Below are positions 32,626 to 42,910 of a stretch of 55,176 bases of DNA, in pieces. The stretch is from contig BCKE01000101.1 in the NCBI GenBank assembly GCA_001600495.1, forward strand, positions 1 through 55,176, in the 5' to 3' direction. Numbering within the stretch: the first letter of the stretch is position 1; each line of letters begins with the position of its first letter. The translations under genes and the position numbers were made by a program. A model generated the notes under the pieces. That model saw only the letters and a list, made by a program, of their open reading frames with translations. It was not told the DNA's origin and did no database searches. This DNA comes from Pilasporangium apinafurcum. Lineage: Eukaryota; Oomycota; Peronosporomycetes; Pythiales; Pythiaceae.

Positions 32626-35237
32626 ATGCGTTCACGGCTGTTGGTGTGGGTGTTGCTGTTACTTGACGTGCTCACCGACATTGGATTCCTCACGATTGTA
32701 AATGCAGCGTCTTGCCCCTATGCACCACTCACACTTACCGACGATTGTAACGACGCCTGCGCAAGCGAGTACCAGCCATGCGAGATCCGAAACGCCACGG
32801 ATTCCTCCACAAGTGAGGAATCATCGTCTGCAGTTTGTGTGTATGTGTGCTACACGCTGCCTGCACCGGAGATGACACTCTTGATCGAATTTGGCAGCTA
32901 CCAGAGTGATAAAGAGATCCAGGCGCGTAGTCAGAACGCTAATTATGATGCCGAGGTCGCTGCACTGGGGGATGATACGGATTCCTACCCGTGGGTGAGC
33001 AATGACAACGTGACCAATATTGAGTCGTTGGCGTTTGACCCTAGTACCACCAAAGCGTGAGTGTACTGATCGAGTGGATACTGTTTGGTGAGTATATTCA
33101 TCTACTTACTCGTTCTTGTATTGGATTATCAGGGTTATTATTGGTGGGACGTCCTCGAATTCATACGTTAAAAGCAAGGTTGTTGATGTGAAGATTGCTT
33201 CAGATTTCTTCGATGGTCTGGCAAGCCTCAAGAAAGTTGGACTCATGAGCATGGACTTGCAAAACCAAGTAGTAGACCTATTTGATTTGCTACCATCGAC
33301 GCTCACGATTGTAAATTTGATCAACGACGTGTTGACGTCCTACCCCACGGATATGCTTTCTTCACTGACATCATTGGAAGAACTGTAAGCTGATTTTTTT
33401 ACGATACATTTGCTATTCGCTGCGTATGCTCTAGTCATTCATTGTTTTCTATAATTTTTTTGTGGTCACGACAGGGACCTGCAAGGCAACTATATCACAA
33501 GCGTTGGTACATCGGATGGTCTCGATACGGTTACATGGTTGTGAGTGAATTAATATTATGATATGATTAGCACTTGCTTTTCCAATCTGCTCATTTTGCT
33601 TTACGGAATTTTAATTTTTGGAGCGTAGGAAGCTCAGTGGAAACAACTTGACTGAGTTTGAAGCATACTTTCCAAATTTGACTGAGTTGTACGTGATCTT
33701 TGGTATCAGTTACACAACTTGACCGTTAACATTCATTCATTCATTCACAGCGGCTTTGTTCTACTGGTCCATATAGGTATCTCGATAACAACGAGTTTAC
33801 AGATATTCCGTCTGCCATTTTCAAGCACGCCAAGTTGAAAAATTTGTGAGTTATTTCTCGTTTATCGGGCAAAAATGATTCAGGGACTGAATTCTGATTA
33901 TGTCACTTGCACGGTTTCTTAGAGACTTAAGCGGGAATCCTCTTTCGATCACAAATCTCACATCCAGCCAGATCAAATTCCTCAATGCGATCGAGGACTT
34001 GGACCTTTCGTCTACTGTAGACGCGCCAACATTGACGTGCAATTCATCGAACCAAGTAACGATTGAGGGCATCACTGTTTGCGTCACAGAAGATGAATCA
34101 AGCTCTTCTGATAATGATCAAAGCTCAACCTCAAGCAGCTCAGGCAGCAAGACTGGTGTTATCATCGGTATCCTTGCTGCTGTGGTGGTGTTGATACTTG
34201 GGATTGTAATTGTAACTCTTCGACACCGGAGGTTGATGCGCAAGGATACGACAGCCACAGGTAGCCGTCCAACTGCAGACAATACGACCTATAAATCGAC
34301 TGAGATAGGCGCATCGAAAAATGGAGATCACAGCACGGCCAGCACGAAACTTGAACAGCACACAGGATCGTTATGGGATGATCCCGAGCTCTTGCAGGTA
34401 AAACTAAGCGCGGACGACATTCAAGACGTCATGAAGCTCGGGAATGGAGCATATGGAGTTGTGTGGCTTGTCAAGTACGGTAGTTCACAAATGCTAGCGT
34501 CCAAGCGCATCCAAAAAGACCATGTCACACGGCAACGGACATTAAACTTCGTTGAAGAGATCAAATTAGTTTCGAAATTGGACCATCCAAACATTGTGCA
34601 GTTCGTAGGATGCGCTTGGACCAAGGAGACTGATCTGCAGGCGCTCTTCGAGTACATGAAGAACGGTGATTTGCGAGAATACCTTGCCGACTCCAACACT
34701 CCACGCGAGTGGAACCAGGAGAAACTGAACATCGCCATCAACGTGGCTGAGGCATTGGTGTATGTACATTCGTTCCAGCCGCCATTGGTGCATCGCGACC
34801 TCAAATCTCGTAATATCTTGCTGACAGATGACATGAAGGCAAAACTGACAGATTTCGGTGTCTCTCGATATCAATCTCAGGACAATACGATGACCATCGG
34901 TGTTGGCACGAGTAGATGGCTGGCCCCCGAAGTGATCATGGGAGACAAGGATTATGGTCCCGCGGCCGATATTTTCTCATTTGGTGTGGTGCTATCAGAG
35001 TTGGATACACATCAAATACCTTACGCCGGAACACGTGGAGCGAATGGAAGTTCACTGCCTGATATCGCCATCCTGCAACTGGTAGCTGCTGGTACTCTCA
35101 GGCCAGCCTTCAAACAGTCTTGTCCTGTTAGCATTCTTGAGTTAGCCAACAGCTGCTTGACATGCTATCCAGATAAACGCCCGAGTGCTCCAGAAGTGGC
35201 GTATGCATTACGATGCCTGCAGAGCGAGCTGTTTTAA
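32626..35237 (+). CDS. RLK3: LRR receptor-like TKL kinase
   Basis: Exons 32626-33056, 33133-33384, 33475-33540, 33629-33688, 33777-33845 and 33923-35237 give 730 residues. The start is placed at MRSRLLVWVLLLLDVL, a clean signal peptide; the Met at 32494 would add unrelated residues. The Cys-rich module is variant (CNDACASEYQPC instead of CGGIC..Y.PC) and lacks the middle CxxC. The juxtamembrane stalk is Ser-rich; the span is TGVIIGILAAVVVLILGIVI. The kinase has LGNGAYGVVW, ASKRIQK, HRDLKSRNILL, TDFGVSR and APEV, all intact. It is the first plus-strand member, 430 bp after composite repeat copy 1, and is back-to-back with RLK2 across that repeat. Confidence 0.9.
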
Positions 35238-35623
35238 CAGTGATGGTGGATTTGTGCGTGATTGGCTGATTGATCTTGAAGTGTGTTTTGCATATTGGAC
35301 TAATTAAACCTAATTAACAGATTAATTTCCAGAATATCTAGGTTTAATTTGTACAGTGGCCTCATTGGTAATGAAATATCAATTATGACAAAAGGTAGAC
35401 ATCTAACCCTACTCCTTCTTCTTAATTTCGAACTGCATTGGGTACATCGAGCAAATGCCATGTGAAGTGCTGGACTTTTCTGACTGGAAAATGTGACTTT
35501 GGGAGAGACATGTGACAGCTGGCAATAGTACTCATCCCACTACACGCCCATCCGCTCGCTGCCTCCATCTTGTGTGTGTTTCTAATTTCCCCATTCTCCA
35601 GGTGACGCTGAGCTCTCTCAATC
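35238..35623. other. intergenic RLK3-RLK4
   Basis: Non-coding; carries the RLK4 promoter. No specific element recognised. Confidence 0.55.
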
Positions 35624-38253
35624 ATGGGGGTGATCTTTCATCTGTTACTGCTAGCGCTGGCAACCTTCGTTAGTGCATCTGCACAAGGTAGCGGAGGTAG
35701 TACCTGTACCCAGGAGCCATCCACGCTCTCCAACAATTGTGGTGGTATCTGTGGTGAATACGAGCCATGTGTGGTGTATAATGCTTCAGACTCAGACACC
35801 TGCAGTAACTGCACGCCCGATAGTAGCGGCGTGTGCACGTATTTCTGCTTCACGCTCGATAACCAAGCCACAGGTGACTACTCAGTGACGCTTCTCATTC
35901 TGTTCGGCGATTACCAGAGCGAGCAGGAGATTTATGAACGCAGTATCGATCCAAATTTCGATTCGTTGGTGGATAGTGTGCCCGACGATACCAATCTGTA
36001 CTCCTACTCAACCAACAGTGTACTCACCAATATTAAATCTATGGCATTGCAGCCTGATACAAACTCCGTGTAAGTGCTATAATTTGTAACGATGATGCAT
36101 TAGTGTGTCGCTCTAGCTGATTGGATGCTACTGTTTCCAGTACCATTGCTGGAGGAACAACTCCAGATTATGTCGTGAAGAGCAAGGTCGTGGACGTGGA
36201 CCTCGCACAGAATCTGTTTGAAAACACGACGAGCCTTACAAAAGTGACTTTTATCAATATGAACCTCGAAAAACGGATCGCAGACCTTCCAACACTACTC
36301 CCGCCCAATTTGCTCGTTTTGAGTCTCTCTAACACACTGCAAACGTCGTTTCCTTCGAATCTCAATTCGCTTATGTCGCTGGAAAAATTGTAAGTAACAC
36401 AAGGAATATGAGAGGATCTGCTCAACATTCGTCTTAGCTCACAGCTTCACATTGCTTTATTTCTTGGTAGGTATTTAAATTTCAACTACATCACAAGCGT
36501 CACATCGAATGACACCTTGGAAAGTGCCAAATATTTGTAAGTGCCTCCTGGTTATACGCATGGGTTTGAATATAATCATTTTTAAATGGATGCGGTATAT
36601 CGGCGATGTAGATGGCTTGAGTCTAATGAACTCACCAGTTTTGAAGGCTACTTTCCCAACATCATCGGCTTGTAAGTTGGGTTTCCTTTTTCTAATCGTC
36701 ATGATCACACAGTCTCTAATCTGTATGTTTTGCCTTGTTTTGCGTTCATATTCTATTAGAGACCTGTATGACAACAATCTTACGGAAATTCCGGCAGCTG
36801 TTTTCAAGCTAAGTACACTACAGCAATTGTAAGTACACGTTAAATGTTTGGCTCAGTCATATGGAATGCAGGTTATAGCGTACTAAAACACTTCTATCAC
36901 AGATACATTGACAAAAATCCTCTAGTGTCGGCGACGTTCACGTCCAGCCAGGTCGCTTTCCTGCAAGGGTTGACCAATCTTGATCTCAATAAAGGATCGT
37001 TTTTGAACCCCTTGGACTGTGATGCCTCCTTGCAAGTGGCCGTTCATAGCAACCTCACTGTTTGTGTATCGGATGGTGGTAATACGAACGGCACCGCTAC
37101 ATCCGACGATGATGCAAATACCAAAGGCGATGATGATGGAGATTCGACGAACACGGCGCTCATCATTGGGATCGTTGCTGGTGTGGTCGTGCTAGTGTTG
37201 GGGATCGTTATTGCTTACCTTTGGTATCGTCGCCAGCGCAACAAAGATAAGGACGAGCACGCTCAAACGACCATTTCTGGCGGCACTACATCCACTGCGT
37301 ATGTCGACATAGCAGCCAATAACCATTCATTGGGCATTAGTGGCAGTAACCAGAGTTACACACATAGAGCAGTTGATCCTGGTGCGCTTTGGATCGATCC
37401 AACGCTGTTGTCACTTAAAGTACAGACTGAAGAAATTCAGGACGTGATGAAGATCGGCAACGGCGCCTACGGTGTGGTCTGGCTGGTTAAGTACCGCAAC
37501 TCGCAACTGCTCGCGTCCAAGCGCATCCAGAAGGATCACATTACGAAAGAGAAAACCCAGGACTTCATTGATGAGATCAAACTGGTTGCAACGTTTGACC
37601 ACCCGAATATTGTGAAATTCATTGGTATCGCTTGGACAACCGAGCATGACTTGCAGGCGCTGTTCGAGTACATGAAAAACGGCGATTTGCGGGAATACCT
37701 CATCGATCCTAACACAAACCGGGAGTGGACAGCGGAAAAACTGCAAATCGCTGTGGATATCGTTGAAGCCTTAGTCTACGTGCACTCGTTCCAGCCACCA
37801 TTAGTGCACCGCGATTTGAAATCACGCAACGTGCTGCTCACCGGGAATATGCGCGCAAAACTGACCGACTTTGGTGTCTCGCGCTTCCGGTCACAAGACA
37901 ATACCATGACTTCGGGTGTTGGCACCGGTCGATGGTTAGCTCCAGAAGTGATTATGGGCAGTACCGACTACGGTGCGCCTGCCGATATCTATTCGTTTGG
38001 CGTGGTGCTGTCGGAATTGGATACACACAATGTGCCATATGGGGATGCACGAACCACCACAGGTAATCCACTCGCAGATGTCGCGATTTTGAAATTGGTT
38101 GCAGATGGCGACCTTCGACCTAGTTTCCGTCGTTCGTGCCCACAACAAATTCTCGAACTAGCTGATCAATGTCTTGCACATAATCCTACGGAGCGACCGA
38201 CTGCTCCACAGCTCGCATATGCACTACGAACACTGCAAAAAAGTCTTTTCTAA
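35624..38253 (+). CDS. RLK4: LRR receptor-like TKL kinase
   Basis: Exons 35624-36069, 36141-36389, 36471-36536, 36612-36671, 36760-36828 and 36903-38253 give 746 residues. Signal peptide MGVIFHLLLLALATFVSASA, then CGGICGEYEPC and a CSNC pair in the Cys-rich module. The fourth exon is flanked by a cryptic GTAAGT-rich stretch, but the join WLESNELTSFEGYFP matches the paralogues. The stalk is acidic (SDDDANTKGDDDGDS). The span is ALIIGIVAGVVVLVLGIVIA; the kinase has IGNGAYGVVW, HRDLKSRNVLL, TDFGVSR and APEV. A 183-bp stretch over the activation loop (37864-38046) is nearly identical to RLK7, far closer than the sequence on either side. Confidence 0.91.
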
Positions 38254-39397
38254 GCCATTGAGAAATGTGGGCACTGGAACTAGAATCTAGCGGAGGGGGA
38301 TTATCCGAGTCGAGTAGCGACTCATTGCACTCAGACTCCATACTAACAGTAACATTCATACACATATATATGATGTCTCGTAGTGATTTTTGATTGACAA
38401 AGAATTGTAAATTGTCATGTGTATATGGATGTTAGACTTGTCAGATCTTGTAGATTTGAGTGAGATATGGTAAATAAGCAAGTAAAAAAGAGTCGTGGAT
38501 GGTGTTGTGCAGTGTAAATACATTCGAACATGTCATCATAGACCACCAGTTGCTTCACAAGTACAAGTTATGCGTCGACCACACACACCAGCTCGATATA
38601 TCAGGACTCCCACCAGGTTCTCCGCTATAACAATAGTGAGTGCAGAATCACGTGGGAACGAGATGTGAATGCGTCAAAGAACATGCTTACACTTGCTATG
38701 TGTCTCGTACATGGATTTCCAAGACCATTAGAGTTATGACGAGGAGGAAAGAATGTAGAAAGAGAGTAGAGTGTAGGAAGAGTATCTGTGGACAGTGGGA
38801 TCTTTCTCAAACGTGTCCATACGATTAGATCGTATTCTGGCAATCACCAGTACTGTTATTCATCCCAGCCTTACCCAGAAAAACTGAAAAATTTTAATGC
38901 TACTGTTTTCTGTGACAACGTCCCAGAAGAAACATCGAACCAATAGTGTCACGTTACATTTCTCTCTTTTCTCTCCTTGTGTTTCGGAAATTATATTAGA
39001 TAATTAGGCTGCACTTGGCCGCAGAACATTGAAGTATGTGTTAAGATCACTATTTCAATATTTTGACATTTCTGATAATCGATAATTTGAATTCAGTCAG
39101 GTGTCCCATCTCCCTCTGAACCCAATCGTTTTTTTGAATGGGTACAGCACGTGCTACACTTTCTACTGGTTGTGCGTACAATTTATACGTACATGGATGG
39201 TACTATTCCTTTTTTCTCTAAATTTCCCAAATCCTAGAGAGCGTATGGCGCGCTTTCTCTCGAACAAGCGACTTGATTCTCCGTTTCTTTTCACCATCGA
39301 TGCTCCATCTTCCCCATCTCGCTTTCTCCCATACATTCACTCTGTCACAGCTTCGTCCAAAATCGCGCTTTTAAAAAAGCTCTCACGTACGAAACAC
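38254..39397. other. intergenic RLK4-RLK5 with repeat copy 2
   Basis: Apart from the composite repeat (38284-38853) no gene is seen. The open frame upstream of RLK5 (39101-39397) has Met codons but no signal-like or conserved sequence. I treat it as leader. Confidence 0.5.
38284..38853 (+). repeat. composite repeat copy 2 (5'-truncated)
   Basis: About 570 bp, begins 31 bp after the RLK4 stop at AATCTAGCGG. It covers the last part of the FKBP15-like tail, the AT-rich middle and the Fanzor 3' end (WERDVN at 38653-38670). It ends TGGCAATCACCAGTA. It differs from copy 1 by scattered single bases. The flank beyond the right end is unrelated to the other copies. Confidence 0.88.
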
Positions 39398-41986
39398 ATG
39401 AGACCAGCAGCGTTCTTCGCGCTGGTTCTACTCGCAGAAGGCGAGCTATTTTCAACCACCTCTGCAGCAGACACCTGTACAGCCACACCGTTCACGCTCA
39501 CTGACGCCTGTGGTGGCATTTGTGAACAGTATGAACCTTGCTTGATTTTTAACGCGTCGGACACAGGAGACTGTGCTAATTGCACGGCAGATGCCGAGGG
39601 AAATTGCAAGTTCTTCTGTTTACCGCTCAACCGCCAGGACTTGGGCGACCACTCAGTGACATTTTTGATCCCATTCGGTACGTATCAGAGCGACAAGGAA
39701 ATCTACGAACGCACACAACATCCGGATTACGATTCGCTAGTTAATGATATCCCGGACGAGCGCAGTTCGTATTCCTATGCCAGTAACAATGTCTTGACTA
39801 CGATCGAATCGATGGCATTGGAATTTGACACGAATTCAGTGTAATGTATTTGTATGCCTGCCATGTGTTCTGTTTCTAGTAAAACGCTGTGATTTAAGGT
39901 TTGGAATCTTTATTATACTTTAGAACAATTGCTGGTGGGAATGCGTGGGATAACTGGGTGAAAAGCAAAGTCGTTGACGTCAACCTCGCTGCGGATTTGT
40001 TTGAAAACACCACCAATCTTACAAGAGTCACGCTCGTCAGCATGAATCTAGAAGAGCGAATTAAAGATCTTCCGGCGATGCTTCCACAGTCGCTGCAGGC
40101 GCTGGACCTGTCGAACACATTGCTTTCGTCGTTTCCAACTGGATTATCTTCGCTGTCATCATTGGAAGACCTGTGAGTTATCAAAAGTTCAAGGACGATC
40201 TATTGAATTCACTTTCTTACTTTTTGTTGATATTTTTCTCTTAGCTATCTGAACTTCAACTATATCGCAAGTATTGAGTCTACCGACACGGTCAACAGCA
40301 TCACTTATCTGTGAGTGGGCCAATTATTTCCGTTTATTCCAATTAATAATTGAGCAACTAATGAATGTATATGTGTTCTTAGATGGTTAGAATACAACTT
40401 GATGAGCAAATTTGAAGGTTACTTTCCAAATCTTGTCGGACTGTAAGTAGCAAGTCTTGATCAAAGCATCATAAGACTGCTATTTCAAGATGTGTTTGAC
40501 GCGTTTACTAACGTGGGTTTTGCTTGAGCAGAGATCTCTACATGAACAATTTGACCGAGTTCCCGTCCATCATCTTCCAACACTCAAAGCTTAAAATGCT
40601 GTAAGACTCCTTTCCTAGGAAAAAAATGAAGTATTTTGTATAGCATACTTATAACCTTGTACTTTATTGTTTAGGTATATTGATGGCAATTCATTTGAGA
40701 CGCCGGAATTTACCTCCGATCAAATTGAGTTCTTCCAGGGACTGACTGCACTTGACCTCACTCCTGCGTCTTTTGCATCGGGTCTGAATTGTGATTCTTC
40801 CCAACAAGTTGTGGTCCACAATTTTACAGCGTGTGTGGTCGATGAAACGATTGTAACACCAACACCCACTCCGTCGCCAACTCCAACGAAGAAATCATCC
40901 AGCAATACTGGTCTCATTATTGGTGTTATCGCTGGCGGTGTCGTTTTAGTTTTGGCAATTGTGATCGGCTGTCTGTGTTACCGTCGCAAGCGCTATATGA
41001 AAGCGGACGACACTAGACCAACGACCACGCGGACAACTGCATATATAGATATGACCGCCGCTCATTCCGCTGAAAGTGGGCAAAGCCGCAAGAGTAGCAA
41101 TATTCGTAACAGCACTATGTCTATATGGAACGACCCAGAGCTATTAGCATTACAAGTCCAGTATGAAGATATCCAAGATGTCATGAAAATTGGGAACGGT
41201 GCTTCGTGTGTGGTGTGGCTGGTCAAGTACGCCAACTCGCAGCTATTGGTATCGAAACGCATCCAGAAAGATCATATTACGTGGCAACGCACGCGAGAGT
41301 TTATCAATGAGATCAAGCTGATCGCAAAGCTTGAGCATCCGAGTATCGTGAAGTTCATTGGCGTGGCGTGGACCACTGAAAATGATATACAGGCGCTCTT
41401 CGAGTACATGAAGAATGGTGATCTTCGCGACCACCTTTCCGATCCGAACACGCCTCACGAGTGGAATGCCGAGAAGGTACAGATCGCAGTCGATGTCATT
41501 GAAGCGCTCGTGTATGTGCACTCGTTCCAGCCACCACTACTGCACCGCGATCTGAAATCACGTAACATTCTATTATCCGGAAATATGCGCGCCAAATTGA
41601 CCGACTTTGGTATCGCACGGTTCAAATCCCAAACTGACACAATGACACTCGGTGTTGGAACCAGTAGATGGCTCGCTCCTGAGGTGTTAAGCAGTAACAA
41701 CTACGGACCTGCAGCTGATATTTTCTCATTTGGTGTTGTGTTGTCCGAATTGGACACGCACGATATCCCTTACGGCGACGCTCGCACCGCAACGGGCAGT
41801 ATCCTAGCAGACGTTACAATTCTGCAAATGGTAGCCGATGGTAGATTGCGTCCGACATTCCACCGATCGTGCCCGCACGAAATACTCGAGTTGGCAGACC
41901 GTTGTTTGTCGCACAATCCTGCTGAGCGCCCTACTGCGGTTGAACTTGCCTATGCACTTCGCACACTTCAGCAAAACAACTTCTGA
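39398..41986 (+). CDS. RLK5: LRR receptor-like TKL kinase with altered glycine loop
   Basis: Exons 39398-39840, 39924-40172, 40245-40310, 40383-40442, 40532-40600 and 40675-41986 give 732 residues. Signal peptide MRPAAFFALVLLAEG; Cys-rich module CGGICEQYEPC..CANC..CKFFC. The stalk is a Thr-Pro repeat (TPTPTPSPTPTKK), probably extended and O-glycosylated. The span is TGLIIGVIAGGVVLVLAIVIG. The kinase glycine loop reads IGNGASCVVW: the last Gly of GxGxxG is Cys, and the next strand is LLVSKRI instead of LLASKRI. HRDLKSRN, TDFGIAR and APEV are retained. ATP binding could be weakened or redox-sensitive; the gene is otherwise intact. Confidence 0.9.
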
Positions 41987-42910
41987 TAAACTACACAACG
42001 ACGCCATAATCTGGCCGTCTGAATTGTGTGGACGGGTGAATGAGTACTCGGAGATCACAGCTATTAGCGATTGGTTCTACATTTTTCCATAGGCAAATAG
42101 TGTCCGTGCATATGTGTCAGCCTAATTGAGTCTTCGAAAGTCTTGAGATCAGCCAGCTTATTCTCTGTCAATACATAGCAGCGAGTCATCAAAGAATACA
42201 AGGATTCCTCCCTTAGCCTTACTTTTATCTACTATTCTGCATCACTCATACTGAAAACAAATTCGGGCGTGTCTCTTCACTTGCTGAACCAAAATTGGCT
42301 CGTGAACCTTTTCGAGTCCACTTTTGCGAGTAACACGAGTAACGTATTAGTGAGTCAGTTTACACGCATCGATTCTGCTCTATATTCTTGTCTGAGAGGA
42401 TGGGTTCCAAATTGACTGTTTTGGTGTCTCTCATTTTTAAATCCCAGACTGAAACGATGACGATCGGCGTTGAGCCTAGTTGGTGGCTTGCCTCAGAGGT
42501 GCTAGATAGCACCGATGATAACATTTTCTCGTTTGGTGTTGTTCTATCCAAGCTAGACACACAGCATTCCATATGACAATGTTTGGTGCATTAGTATTGT
42601 ATGCGTATTTTCGTTTCTGATTATAGCAAGATGGCATTAAGCAAGAGCATAGAGCAGTAAGGTGAACATTCATATCAAGAAATGAGCCGTTGAGTCAACG
42701 GGCCGCTCGCATGCGCAAGAGCGTGAATCCTCAATTGGTCGTTTCCTCTTTCTTTTTACTGGACTCTTCCACACCACTGATCGTTTCAATCTAAATATCT
42801 TCTATATATTTATGTACCGCCGGAAAAGTCACCTAGATATTGGACTATGGATTATTCTCATCCCCATGCACTACTCTCTCAGTTCCTTCCATTATCTGGT
42901 TTGATCCAAG
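41987..42910. other. intergenic RLK5-RLK6 with a kinase fragment
   Basis: Holds the kinase remnant at 42364-42576. The remaining sequence shows no gene. It may be the decayed body of the same lost paralogue, but I could not align it by eye. Confidence 0.5.
42364..42576 (+). pseudogene. kinase-domain fragment of a lost RLK paralogue
   Basis: Reading across two small compensating indels gives the catalytic-loop end to the F-helix of these kinases: ILxSERMGSKLT, a disrupted DFGVS, FKSQTETMTIGV, WWLASEVLDS and NIFSFGVVLSKLDT, then a stop. The APE motif has become ASE, and the stretch between S and NIFSF lacks residues. No LRR, span or N-lobe is recognisable nearby. It is closest in wording to RLK5 and RLK6 (FKSQT.TMT, EVLSS), between which it lies. 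Confidence 0.75.

Noticed and set aside
38640-38828. 62-codon frame MQNHVGTRCEC.. found in all three repeats
   Set aside because: It is out of frame with the Fanzor zinc-finger/RuvC-III coding sequence; its presence in all copies only reflects repeat identity.
39101-39397. Upstream Met codons extending RLK5 (and similarly 50033 for RLK8, 32494 for RLK3)
   Set aside because: They would bury the hydrophobic signal peptide inside the protein and have no counterpart in the paralogues.
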